Origin: Conexibacter arvalis
Lineage (GTDB): Bacteria > Actinomycetota > Thermoleophilia > Solirubrobacterales > Solirubrobacteraceae
Direction of reading: 5' to 3'
NCBI RefSeq assembly: GCF_014199525.1
Contig: NZ_JACHNU010000008.1
Coordinates: 62,001 to 126,000 of the forward strand
DNA length: 64,000 nt
The position numbers and the translations under genes are program-made. This document shows, in pieces, positions 18,231 through 26,178 of the stretch. How positions within the stretch are numbered: the first letter of the stretch is position 1; the number at the start of each line of letters is the position of its first letter. The notes under the pieces are model-generated. The model saw nothing but the letters and a program-made list of their open reading frames with translations. It was not told where the DNA came from and did not search any database.

Positions 18231-18958
18231 CAGGCGACCGTCCGCATCAGGTCGAGCACGTCGTCGGCCGAGCCGGCGTCGCCGTCGTGGACGATCTGGC
18301 CGTCGGCGAGCACGAGGATGCGGTCGGCGACCGCCGCCGCGTGCGCGTCGTGGGTGACCATCACGACCGTCTGGCCGAGCTCGTCGACCGAACGGCGCAG
18401 CAGGCCGAGCACCTCGGCGGAGGACTGCGAGTCGAGGTTGCCGGTCGGCTCGTCGGCGAAGACGACCGCCGGCTTGGAGATCAGCGCGCGGGCGACCGCG
18501 ACGCGCTGCTGCTGACCGCCGGACAGCTCGGACGGGTGGTGGGTGCGGCGGGCGCCGAGGCCGACCGTCTCTATCAGCGTCTCCAGCCACTCGCGGTCGA
18601 CCTTCGCGCCGGCGATTCTCAGCGGCAGGACGATGTTCTCCTCCGCCGTCAGGACCGGCAGCAGGTTGAACGACTGGAAGATGAAGCCGATCTTGTCGCG
18701 GCGCAGCTGCGTCAGCTTCTTGTCGTCGAGGTTCGCCAGCTCGACCCCGTCGACGACGACCGAGCCGGAGGTCGGCTGGTCGAGGCCGGCGAGGATGTGC
18801 ATCAGCGTCGACTTGCCCGAGCCCGACGGCCCCATCACGGCGGTGAAGGCGCCCTGCGGCAGCTCCAGCGAGACGCCGTCGAGCGCGTCGACGGCGGCCT
18901 CGCCCTCGCCGAAGCGGCGGCGGAGGTCGACGGCGGTGACGATCGGGATGGCGTTCAC
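18230..18958 (-). CDS. ABC transporter ATP-binding protein, MacB/LolD type
   Basis: A 242-residue ATPase with Walker A GPSGSGKST, Q-loop in IFQSFNLLPVLTAEENI, signature LSGGQQQRVAVARAL, Walker B VVFADEPTGNLDS and H-loop VMVTHD. GNLDSQSS is typical of the MacB/LolD/FtsE group, matching the FtsX-type permease downstream. It starts at a GTG with a good Shine-Dalgarno AAAGGA eight to nine bases upstream. The two-component system to its right is a likely regulator, an arrangement common in Gram-positive bacteria for antibiotic-responsive exporters (inference). Confidence 0.93.
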   Translation of the reverse strand: MNAIPIVTAVDLRRRFGEGEAAVDALDGVSLELPQGAFTAVMGPSGSGKSTLMHILAGLDQPTSGSVVVDGVELANLDDKKLTQLRRDKIGFIFQSFNLLPVLTAEENIVLPLRIAGAKVDREWLETLIETVGLGARRTHHPSELSGGQQQRVAVARALISKPAVVFADEPTGNLDSQSSAEVLGLLRRSVDELGQTVVMVTHDAHAAAVADRILVLADGQIVHDGDAGSADDVLDLMRTVA

Positions 18959-19087
18959 TGAGGGTCCTTTCGGAGGTTCGTGCGGGCGGCTGGTCGTTCG
19001 ATGCCCCGCGGGACGCGCCGGGGGAGCGCAGCATGAAGGCTGCCGGGGCGGCGTCCGTGCCGGAATCCGGATGCCCGGCGTCCGCCC

Positions 19088-19097
19088 CTACGGGTAG
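19088..19097. promoter_or_regulatory. CTACGGGTAG inverted repeat upstream of the ABC exporter
   Basis: CTAC and GTAG form a short dyad in the 187-base gap between the response regulator and the ABC ATPase gene. It shares TACGG with the larger dyad at 22002-22015, upstream of the RR-HK operon. NarL-family regulators bind such short dyads. The gap also holds CCGGAATCCGG at about 19060-19070 and a stem GGCTGA/TCAGCC at 19134-19151 around the regulator's stop codon. Otherwise I see nothing in it. Confidence 0.3.
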
Positions 19098-19145
19098 CAC
19101 CACCCCGCGACGGTGCCCGCTGTCAGGTCGCCGGGCTGACGGCTA

Positions 19146-19796
19146 TCAGCCGCGCGCGCCGAGGTAGCGCAGCACCGCCAGCACGCGGCGGTGGTCCTGC
19201 GCGGCCGGCGGCAGGTCGAGCTTGCCGAAGATGCTCGTGACGTGCTTCTCGACGGCGCGCTCGGTGACGACCAGCTCCTCGGCGATCGCGCTGTTGGAGC
19301 GGCCCTCGGCCATCAGCCCGAGCACCTCGCGCTCGCGCGGCGTCAGGCCCTCCAGCGGGTCGTCGCGGCGACGCCGTCCGAGCAGCTGCGCGACGACCTC
19401 GGGGTCGAGCGCCGAGCCGCCCTCCCCCACGCGCGCGACCGAGTCGACGAACCGCTCGACGTCGGCGACGCGGTCCTTCAGCAGATAGCCGACGCCGGCC
19501 GCTCCGCCCCCGATCAGCTCGTGCGCGTAGCCCTCCTCGACGTACTGCGACAGCACCAGCACCGCGACGTCGGGCGCCCGCTCGCGCAGCTCCAGCGCCG
19601 CTCTCAGCCCGTCGTCGGTGTTGGTCGGCGGCATCCGCACGTCGACGATCGCGATGTCGGGCCTGTGCGCCAGCACCTTGCGGACGAGATCCTCGGCGTC
19701 GCCGGCCTGGCCGACGACCTCGTGGCCCGCGTCCTGCAGCAGGCGGGCGATGCCCTCGCGCAGGAGGACGGAGTCTTCGGCGATCACGACGCGCAT
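19146..19796 (-). CDS. NarL/LuxR-family response regulator
   Basis: A 216-residue response regulator. The receiver domain (about 1-120) has the acidic pocket Glu7-Asp8, phosphoacceptor Asp52 in AIVDVRMPP and the switch Lys in YLLKDRV. The C-terminal LuxR helix-turn-helix (about 148-210) reads LTPREREVLGLMAEGRSNSAIAEELVVTERAVEKHV. It is 36 bases after the sensor kinase gene and transcribed with it. It is a close paralogue of the regulator at 61959-62621, with the same length, Asp52 and HTH. It probably controls the neighbouring ABC exporter. Confidence 0.94.
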   Translation of the reverse strand: MRVVIAEDSVLLREGIARLLQDAGHEVVGQAGDAEDLVRKVLAHRPDIAIVDVRMPPTNTDDGLRAALELRERAPDVAVLVLSQYVEEGYAHELIGGGAAGVGYLLKDRVADVERFVDSVARVGEGGSALDPEVVAQLLGRRRRDDPLEGLTPREREVLGLMAEGRSNSAIAEELVVTERAVEKHVTSIFGKLDLPPAAQDHRRVLAVLRYLGARG

Positions 19797-19831
19797 TCGG
19801 GTGGTCCGTTTTCGGGCGGTGGTCCGCGCGC

Positions 19832-21613
19832 TCAGCTCGCGCACGGGATCTCGGCACGGATGGTCGTGCCTCGACCGGACGGGCTGAAGACTGCCAGACG
19901 GCCGTCGAGCGCGGAGAGCCGGTCCTCCAGGCCGCGCAGCCCGCTGCCCGACGCGGGATCGGCGCCGCCGACGCCGTCGTCGCGGACCTCGACGACCGCG
20001 TGGCCGTTGAGGCGCTGCACGATCACCTCGGCGTGGCTGGCCTCGGCGTACTTGGCGACGTTCGCGAGCGCCTCGGCAACGACGAAGTAGGCGGCGCCCT
20101 CGACCGGCGGCGGCAGCCGCTCCTCCGGCACGTCGGCGAGCGCGACCGGCAGCGGCGCCCGGCTGGCGAGCGCCTCCAGCGCCGGCCGCAGGCCGCGGTC
20201 GGTGAGGATCGCCGGGTGGATGCCGCGCGCCAGCTCGCGCAGCTCCTCCAGCGCCAGCCGCGCCTCGTCGCGCGCCTCGCGGATCAGCGCCTTCGCCTGC
20301 TCGGGGTCGGCGCCGACCTGCTGCTCGGCGATCCCGAGCGTCAGCGCCAGCGCGACGAGCCGCTGCTGCGCGCCGTCGTGGAGGTCGCGCTCGATCCGCC
20401 GGCGCTCGCGCGTGACGACGTCGAGCAGACGCGCTCGCGACGCGCGCACCTCGGCGATCTGGACCCGCAGCTCGGCGTCGAGCCGCTCGTTCTCGAGCGC
20501 CAGCGCGGCGGCGGCGCCGGCCGCCTGCACCAGCTCGGGCTCCTCGTCGAGCGAGCCGTCGTGGACGATCGCGGCGACCTTGCGCCCCTCCCGCTCGACC
20601 TCGGTGAAGGAGCGGCCGCTGCCGGGACGGGGCAGCGCGACCGGCTGGCCGGCGGCGTCGACGTAGCGGCCCTCGCCGCCGGTCCCCGCCGGCATCCAGT
20701 ACGCGATCGACAGCGAGCGGTCGTGGAGCGCGATCGCGAGCGCGTCGCGCAGCGAGGCGGCGCCGCGGCCGGCCTGCGCGGCGCCGAGCCGCGAGACGAG
20801 CCGCCCGACCGAGTGGCCACGCGAGAGGTTCTGCCGCACGATCCCGGTGACGAACGCGAGCGGGATCGAGCCGAACAGGAACAGCCCGATGAAGTCGAAG
20901 ACGTTGAGCAGCCTGCCGGGCAGGTCCAGCATCTGGCCGGCGAGCGACAGCGCGAGCGCTCCGGTCGTCGCGACGCCCGACCACAGCACCGGCGCGAGCA
21001 GCCGCCGCTCGGGGATCGTCGCCCGCTGCCAGCGCAGCACGAGCAGCGCCACCGCGCCGATCGCCGCGGCGAGCGAGCCGCCGCGCAGGATCGCGTCGAT
21101 CACGTCGCCGAGCCGCGCGTTCTCCTCCACCAGCAGGACGTTGCGCGGCAGGTCGGGGGCGGGCGCGGTGACGAGCAGCAGCGCCAGCGGGCCGACCGTG
21201 CAGAGCGCGTAGACGGCGCCGACGTAGGCGCGCTCGCCGCGCGAGCGCAGGCGGCCGGTCGGGAAGCCCAGCAGCGCGTGGATCATCACCGCCGAGGAGA
21301 GCGAGCCGACCAGCACGCCGAGCGTGAACAGCAGGTCGTCGTCGGAGGCCGAGAGCGCGGTCAGGAAGGTCGTCAGGCCGACGAGGCTCAGTTGGAGGCC
21401 GAACCACGAGTCGGGTCGGCGCGCCCAGGCGTACATGCCGGTCGCGGTGAAGGAGCCGCCGATCGTCAGCATCAGCGCCAGCACCAGCCACTTCGGCGAG
21501 GTGTGCTCGCTGGTCAGCACCGCGACGATCGTCCAGGCGGCGCCGAGCACCCCGGCGAAGCCGATCGCGGTGATCGCGGCGCGCTTGGCGGGCGTCAGCC
21601 CCGCCGGGCTCAT
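19832..21613 (-). CDS. NarL-type sensor histidine kinase with multispan membrane domain
   Basis: A 593-residue sensor kinase. About seven hydrophobic helices lie in residues 10-255, then a GAF-like segment (about 280-380), a HisKA_3 dimerisation domain with the phosphorylated His in RERRRIERDLHDGAQQRL (about 405), and an HATPase domain with the N-box EALANVAKYAEA and G-box DDGVGGADPASGSGLRG. The membrane domain with few external loops suggests sensing within the membrane. It overlaps the receiver-only protein by four bases (ATGA) and precedes the LuxR regulator. Confidence 0.93.
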   Translation of the reverse strand: MSPAGLTPAKRAAITAIGFAGVLGAAWTIVAVLTSEHTSPKWLVLALMLTIGGSFTATGMYAWARRPDSWFGLQLSLVGLTTFLTALSASDDDLLFTLGVLVGSLSSAVMIHALLGFPTGRLRSRGERAYVGAVYALCTVGPLALLLVTAPAPDLPRNVLLVEENARLGDVIDAILRGGSLAAAIGAVALLVLRWQRATIPERRLLAPVLWSGVATTGALALSLAGQMLDLPGRLLNVFDFIGLFLFGSIPLAFVTGIVRQNLSRGHSVGRLVSRLGAAQAGRGAASLRDALAIALHDRSLSIAYWMPAGTGGEGRYVDAAGQPVALPRPGSGRSFTEVEREGRKVAAIVHDGSLDEEPELVQAAGAAAALALENERLDAELRVQIAEVRASRARLLDVVTRERRRIERDLHDGAQQRLVALALTLGIAEQQVGADPEQAKALIREARDEARLALEELRELARGIHPAILTDRGLRPALEALASRAPLPVALADVPEERLPPPVEGAAYFVVAEALANVAKYAEASHAEVIVQRLNGHAVVEVRDDGVGGADPASGSGLRGLEDRLSALDGRLAVFSPSGRGTTIRAEIPCAS

Positions 21614-21963
21614 GGCAGCAGCGCGGCGACCGCGTCGCCGGAGAGGTCGGCCTTCGCGACGAACCCGCAGGCGCCGCAGCCGGAGACCAGCGGGCCGAAG
21701 TCGCTCGGGTCGCGGCTCGAGACGATCACGACGTCGGGCGGGTCGGCGAGCCGCTTGATGCGGTCGGCGACGACGAAGCCGTCGGCGTCGGGCAGGCCGA
21801 CGTCGAGCAGCACGACGTCGGGGCGCAGGTCGCGCGCGGCGGTGTAGCCGCTCGCTCCGTCGGGCGCCTCGCCGACGACCGTGAAGCCGCCGGCCTCGAG
21901 CACCCGCCGCGCGCTGGAGCGGAAGCTCGGGTGGTCGTCCACGATCAGGATCGTCCTCGCCAT
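21610..21963 (-). CDS. Stand-alone receiver-domain response regulator
   Basis: A 117-residue protein consisting only of a receiver domain. Asp9, Asp10, phosphoacceptor Asp54 (VVLLDVGLPD), the switch Ser in VIVSSRD and the Lys in GFVAKADL are all present, so it should be phosphorylatable. No output domain follows; the reading frame ends naturally after KADLSGDAVAALLP. It is the first gene of the operon, coupled to the kinase by ATGA. It might act as a phosphate sink or bind the kinase (inference). A 14-base palindrome lies 39 bases upstream of its start. Confidence 0.9.
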   Translation of the reverse strand: MARTILIVDDHPSFRSSARRVLEAGGFTVVGEAPDGASGYTAARDLRPDVVLLDVGLPDADGFVVADRIKRLADPPDVVIVSSRDPSDFGPLVSGCGACGFVAKADLSGDAVAALLP

Positions 21964-22001
21964 CGTCGCTCGATTGTGGCCGAGTCGTCGCGGGCGCGGC
22001 G

Positions 22002-22015
22002 TACGGCTAGCCGTA
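22002..22015. promoter_or_regulatory. Perfect 14-bp palindrome upstream of the RR-HK-RR operon
   Basis: TACGGCTAGCCGTA is a perfect palindrome 39 bases before the receiver protein start, in the 123-base gap to rpe. Its position and dyad form suit an operator for the operon's own NarL-family regulator. I see no gene in the gap. Confidence 0.4.
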
Positions 22016-22086
22016 GGGCGGCGGGACGGGCCGCGCGGTGGCGGCGCCGGCCGTCGTCGTGGTCGCGCGGCGCCCGCCCGGTCGAC

Positions 22087-22779
22087 TCAGACGGCGCCCG
22101 CGGCCTGCGCGAGCGCGGCGTAGGCGGCGGCGGGATCCTTGGCGCCGAAGATCGCCGAGCCGGCCACGAGCACCCCGGCGCCGTGCTCGGCGCACGGGCC
22201 CGCGGTCTTGGCGTCGACGCCGCCGTCGACCTCGATCGCCGTCGACGGCAGCAGGCCGCGCAGGCGGGCGAGCTTGTCGAGCGAGGCGGCGATGAACGGC
22301 TGTCCGCCCCAGCCCGGGTTGACCGACATGCACAGCGCCATGTCGAGCAGCGCTCCGACCTCCGCGAGCGCGCCGACCGGCGTGCCCGGGTTGACGGCCG
22401 CGGCGGCGGAGACGCCGGCGTCGCGGATCGCCGCGAGCGCGTAGTTGAGGTGCGGCGTCGCCTCGGCGTGGACGGTGATCGAGTCGGCGCCGGCCTTCGC
22501 GAACTCGGCGACCTGGCGCTCGGGGCGCTCGATCATCAGGTGGACGTCGAGGATCGCCCCGGCGGCGTGGACGCGGTCGGCGAGCGCGGAGACGACGATC
22601 GGCCCCATCGTGATCGGCGGCACGAAATGGCCGTCCATCACGTCGACGTGGATCACGCGGGCGCCGGCGGCGATCACCTCGTCGACCTGCGCGCCCAGGC
22701 GGGCGAAGTCGGCGGAGAGGATCGACGGCGCGATGCGCGTGGCGCGCAGCAGCTCGGTGGCGGTCTCGTTGGCAGGCAT
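22087..22779 (-). CDS. rpe: Ribulose-phosphate 3-epimerase
   Basis: A 230-residue TIM-barrel enzyme interconverting ribulose 5-phosphate and xylulose 5-phosphate in the pentose phosphate pathway. Signatures: RIAPSILSADFARLG at the N-terminus, HVDVMDGHFVPPITMG with metal ligands, SVNPGWGGQPF for phosphate binding, and EVDGGVDAKT with the second catalytic Asp. The start MPANETATEL gives family length. It lies between rsmB and ribD in the actinobacterial order, although here the ribD side is separated by a 12-kb accessory block. Confidence 0.97.
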   Translation of the reverse strand: MPANETATELLRATRIAPSILSADFARLGAQVDEVIAAGARVIHVDVMDGHFVPPITMGPIVVSALADRVHAAGAILDVHLMIERPERQVAEFAKAGADSITVHAEATPHLNYALAAIRDAGVSAAAAVNPGTPVGALAEVGALLDMALCMSVNPGWGGQPFIAASLDKLARLRGLLPSTAIEVDGGVDAKTAGPCAEHGAGVLVAGSAIFGAKDPAAAYAALAQAAGAV

Positions 22780-22838
22780 GCGACGGCGAAGTCTGGCGGA
22801 TCGGGTGGCGGGGCGCGGTCGTGCCGCCCGGCCGGCGC

Positions 22839-23066
22839 TCAGACCGGCGTCAGCATGCTGCCCTTGCAGTGGTTGCAGATGACGATCGCCGTGCTCGACA
22901 TGCGCACGATCGTCGAGTGCTCGCCGCAGTTCGGGCAGACCGAGACGAGCTCGTAGCGGTTGAGGCAGTAGACGCAGCGGTAGCGGCCCGGCATCGTCGT
23001 CGGGCGCAGCCACGGCTCGCCGCAGCCAGGGCACTCCGGGCCCAGTCTGGGCGGCTCGTCGCTCAT
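22839..23066 (-). CDS. Zinc-ribbon protein, YfgJ-like
   Basis: A 75-residue protein containing four CxxC pairs (Cys12/15, Cys31/34, Cys44/47, Cys64/67), which would form two zinc ribbons. The arrangement RCVYCLNRYELVSVCPNC, followed by VICNHCKGSMLTPV, resembles the Enterobacterial YfgJ zinc-ribbon family; function is unknown in all members I know of. It sits between rsmB and rpe in the same direction, 59 bases before rpe, and may be cotranscribed. The DNA-, RNA- or protein-binding role cannot be decided from sequence. Confidence 0.8.
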   Translation of the reverse strand: MSDEPPRLGPECPGCGEPWLRPTTMPGRYRCVYCLNRYELVSVCPNCGEHSTIVRMSSTAIVICNHCKGSMLTPV

Positions 23067-23145
23067 GTCGCGGCGTCGATCGGCATCCCACCGTGATAGC
23101 GCATCGCTCGGATGGCCGTCACCACGAAGACAGTGTTCCGCGGTC

Positions 23146-24594
23146 TCATGAAGAACGTCTGAGACGCGCCAGGAAGAAGCCGTCGGTCCCGTCGCGGTGG
23201 GGCAGCAGCTGCAGCGTCCGCGGGGCGCGGCGGCTGCGCAGACGGGGCAGCTCGGCGCCGAGGTCGTCGAGCGCGAAGGCCGGATCGGCGTCGAGGAACG
23301 CCTCGATCACGCCCTCGTTCTCGTCGGGCGAGATCGTGCAGGTGACGTACAGCAGCGTGCCGCCCGGCGCGAGCGCCGCCGCGCCCGCCGCGAGGATCCG
23401 GCCCTGCAGGCGCGCCAGCTCCGCGACCGACTCCGCGGTGGCGCGCCAGCGCAGGTCGGGCCGCCCCTGGAGCGTGCCGAGCCCCGAGCAGGGCGGGTCG
23501 ACGAGGACGCGGTCGAACGGCCCGTCGCGGCGCGGCTCGCTCGCGTCGCCGGTCTCGACCGCGACGGTCCAGTCGGCTCTGAGGCGCGCGCAGGTCCGCC
23601 GCAGCGCCTCCGCGCGGCCGGGGTGGCGCTCGACCGCGACGACCGCCCCCGACCCGCCCATCAGCGCGGCGAGGTGGGTCGTCTTGCCGCCCGGCGCGGC
23701 GCACAGGTCGAGCACACGCTCGCCCGGCTGCGGGTCGAGCAGCCGCGCCGCCGCCATCGCCGCGCGCGACTGCGCCAGCAGCGCGCCGTCGGCGAACAGC
23801 GGGTCGCCGCGCAGGTCGAAGGCGCCGTCGGCGACGAGCCCCTCCGGCAGCGACAGCACCGCCGCGGCGGCGCCGCCGGGCGCGCCACCGTAGCCGGGGA
23901 CGCCTTCGCCGTCGGGGACGCCTTCGCCGCCCGGCAGGCGGCCGTCGAGCTGCGCCGGCCGCACCGCGACCTCGCGGCCGGCGAGCGCCGCCGCGACGGC
24001 GACCGGCTCGGCCGCCAGCGTGTTGACGCGCAGCGCGCTCTCGGCCGGTTGGTTGACCCGCGCCAGCAGCGCGCGCGCCTCGTCGGGTCCGAGCGACTCC
24101 CACCACATCCGCGCGATCCAGTCGGGCACCGAGTGGCGCAGCGCCGCGCCCTCCGGGGTGCGGTCGTCGAGCTGCTCGACGATCCGCCGCCCCTCCCGGG
24201 AGGCGCGGCGCAGCACCGCGTTGACCAGTCTGTAGCCGGGCCCGCCGGCCGCCTTCGCCAGCTCGACGCTCTGGTCGACGGCGGCATGCGCGGCGACGCC
24301 GTCGAGGAAGATCAGCTGCAGCAGCCCGAGCCGCAGCGCGTCGCGCACCGGCGGATCGAGCTGGCCCGGCGGCCGGCGCGTGAGCCGCGCGATCACGTGG
24401 TCGAGCGTGCGGCGGCGCTGCACGGCGCCGTAGGCGAGCGCCGTCGCGAAGGCGTGCTCGCGCCCGTCGAGGCCGGCGCGGGCGGCCTCCCCCGCGAGCG
24501 CGCGATCGGCGTAGGCGCCCTCGTCCTCGACGCGGCGCAGCACGGCGGCGGCGACCCGGCGGGCGGGCGAGACGGGCGAGGCGACGGACGGCAT
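23146..24594 (-). CDS. rsmB: 16S rRNA (cytosine967-C5)-methyltransferase RsmB
   Basis: A 482-residue enzyme. The N-terminal NusB-like RNA-binding domain (about 10-140) is followed by an RsmB/NOP2-type methyltransferase domain with the SAM loop VLDLCAAPGGKTTHLA. The two cysteines of the reaction are in LVDPPCSGLGTL (release Cys, PCSG) and VTCTISPDENEGV (nucleophile, TC motif). The start MPSVASPVS is chosen at the beginning of the NusB domain. A Gly/Pro-rich insertion (GGEGVPDGEGVPGYGG, about 290) is unusual and consists of a near-repeat of GEGVP units. It is divergent from cydA. Confidence 0.94.
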   Translation of the reverse strand: MPSVASPVSPARRVAAAVLRRVEDEGAYADRALAGEAARAGLDGREHAFATALAYGAVQRRRTLDHVIARLTRRPPGQLDPPVRDALRLGLLQLIFLDGVAAHAAVDQSVELAKAAGGPGYRLVNAVLRRASREGRRIVEQLDDRTPEGAALRHSVPDWIARMWWESLGPDEARALLARVNQPAESALRVNTLAAEPVAVAAALAGREVAVRPAQLDGRLPGGEGVPDGEGVPGYGGAPGGAAAAVLSLPEGLVADGAFDLRGDPLFADGALLAQSRAAMAAARLLDPQPGERVLDLCAAPGGKTTHLAALMGGSGAVVAVERHPGRAEALRRTCARLRADWTVAVETGDASEPRRDGPFDRVLVDPPCSGLGTLQGRPDLRWRATAESVAELARLQGRILAAGAAALAPGGTLLYVTCTISPDENEGVIEAFLDADPAFALDDLGAELPRLRSRRAPRTLQLLPHRDGTDGFFLARLRRSS

Positions 24595-24659
24595 CGACCC
24601 ATCGTGGCAGCTCGGAGGGTGCGCCGGGCGCCCGGGCGGGCATCCTCGCCGCAGCCGCT

Positions 24660-24694
24660 CGCTCCTGCGCGACCCGTCCGGGGTCGCAGGAGCG
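24660..24694. promoter_or_regulatory. Long hairpin in the cydA upstream region
   Basis: CGCTCCTGC-GC-GACCC pairs with GGGTCGCAGGAGCG: a 14-bp stem with one 2-base bulge and a 5-base loop. It ends 26 bases before the proposed cydA start in the 126-base gap to the divergent rsmB. It could be an operator dyad, a 5' leader hairpin or a terminator. Confidence 0.45.
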
Positions 24695-24720
24695 ATCCGA
24701 CCCGAGACGAAGATCCCACC

Positions 24721-26169
24721 GTGTTCCTGACCGATCTGCTTCCGCCGCTCGCCCAGCTGACGCCCGTGGAGCAGGACCACCTCGACCAGGCCCGGCAGAT
24801 GCAGGCGATGTCGTTCGCCGTGCACATCCCGCTCGTCTGCTTCGGCGTCGCCTTCCCGGCGCTGGTCGTCTTCGTCGAGTGGCTGCACCTGCGCACCGGC
24901 GACCCGCTCTACCGCAGACTGGCGCGACGGTGGACGCGGGTGATGGCCGCGCTGTTCGCCGTCGGCGTCATCACCGGCACGATCCTCAGCTTCGAGCTCG
25001 GCCTGCTGTGGCCCCAGTTCATGGCGAGCTTCGGCGACGTCTTCGGGCTCGGCTTCGCGATCGAGGGCTTCTCCTTCTTCCTCGAGGCGATCTTCATCGG
25101 CATCTACGTCTACGGCTGGGACCGGCTGCCGCCGAAGTGGCACTTCGCCAGCGGCTTCCCGATCATCTTCACCGGCTTCCTCGGCTCGATGATGGTGATC
25201 GCCGTCAACGCCTGGATGAACAACCCCGGCGGCTTCCGGCTCGAGGACGGCGAGGCGGTCGACGTGCGGCCGTGGCAGGCGCTGTTCGGCAACGACTACC
25301 TCTGGCACGAGCTGGTGCACATGTACGTCGCCGCGTACATCGTCGTCGGCTTCGTGGTCGCCGGAGCGTACGCCTGGGGCAAGCTGCGCCACGGCAGATG
25401 GGGCCGCTACGAGCGCACGGCGCTCGCGATCCCGCTGACGGTCGCCGCCTTCGCGGCGCCGGTGCAGCTGCTCGTCGGCGACTGGGCGGCGCGCGAGGTC
25501 GCGACGCACCAGCCGGTGAAGCTGGCGACGCTGGAGGGGCTGCAGAGAACGACGGAGGGCGCCCCCGAGCACATCCTTGGCTGGTACGACAAGGAGACCG
25601 GCGAGATCAGATGGGGCATCGAGATACCGAAGCTGCTGTCGCTGCTCGCCTTCCACGACCCGAACGCGACCGTGCAGGGGCTCGACTCGGTGCCGCCCGA
25701 CGACCGGCCCGGCCCGGTCAACACCGTCCGCTTCGCCTTCCAGACGATGGTCGGGATCGGCACCGCGCTGGCGCTGCTGGCCGTCGTCACGCTGTGGGTC
25801 CGCTGGAGACGCCGCGGCCTGCCGAGATCGCGCTGGTTCTACCGGGCGCTCGTCGTCGCCGGGCCGGCGTCGGTCGTCGCGCTGATCTGCGGCTGGGTGA
25901 CGACCGAGGTCGGCCGCCAGCCGTGGGTCGTCTACGAGGTGATGCGAGTCGACGCGGCGGTCACCGGCGCCGGCGGCGTGCCGGTCGGCTACGCGCTGCT
26001 CGCGCTCGTCTACCTCGGCGTCGGGCTCGGCGTCTGGTGGGTGCTGAGACGGCTCGCCGCCGCGCCGCTCGGGGGCGCCGGCGACCCGATGGAGGTGGCG
26101 GCGGCGCGCGGCCCGGGCGGCGCGGACGCCGACGGCGAGACCGCCGGCGGCACGGCGGGCGGGAGCTGA
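24721..26169 (+). CDS. cydA: Cytochrome bd ubiquinol oxidase subunit I
   Basis: A 482-residue integral membrane subunit of the high-affinity terminal oxidase. Expected heme ligands are His35 in SFAVHIPL (b595), the His in WHELVHMYVAAY (b558) and the Met in RFAFQTMVGIG (b558). The quinol/heme signature GRQPW is present. The region between helices is short, so it lacks the long Q-loop of Escherichia CydA and resembles the short-loop (CioA-like) group. The start is a GTG (FLTDLLPPLAQLTP); an internal ATG at 24799 would remove residues before the first helix. cydB follows after nine bases. Confidence 0.94.
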   Translation: MFLTDLLPPLAQLTPVEQDHLDQARQMQAMSFAVHIPLVCFGVAFPALVVFVEWLHLRTGDPLYRRLARRWTRVMAALFAVGVITGTILSFELGLLWPQFMASFGDVFGLGFAIEGFSFFLEAIFIGIYVYGWDRLPPKWHFASGFPIIFTGFLGSMMVIAVNAWMNNPGGFRLEDGEAVDVRPWQALFGNDYLWHELVHMYVAAYIVVGFVVAGAYAWGKLRHGRWGRYERTALAIPLTVAAFAAPVQLLVGDWAAREVATHQPVKLATLEGLQRTTEGAPEHILGWYDKETGEIRWGIEIPKLLSLLAFHDPNATVQGLDSVPPDDRPGPVNTVRFAFQTMVGIGTALALLAVVTLWVRWRRRGLPRSRWFYRALVVAGPASVVALICGWVTTEVGRQPWVVYEVMRVDAAVTGAGGVPVGYALLALVYLGVGLGVWWVLRRLAAAPLGGAGDPMEVAAARGPGGADADGETAGGTAGGS

Positions 26170-26178
26170 GGCGGCGCG

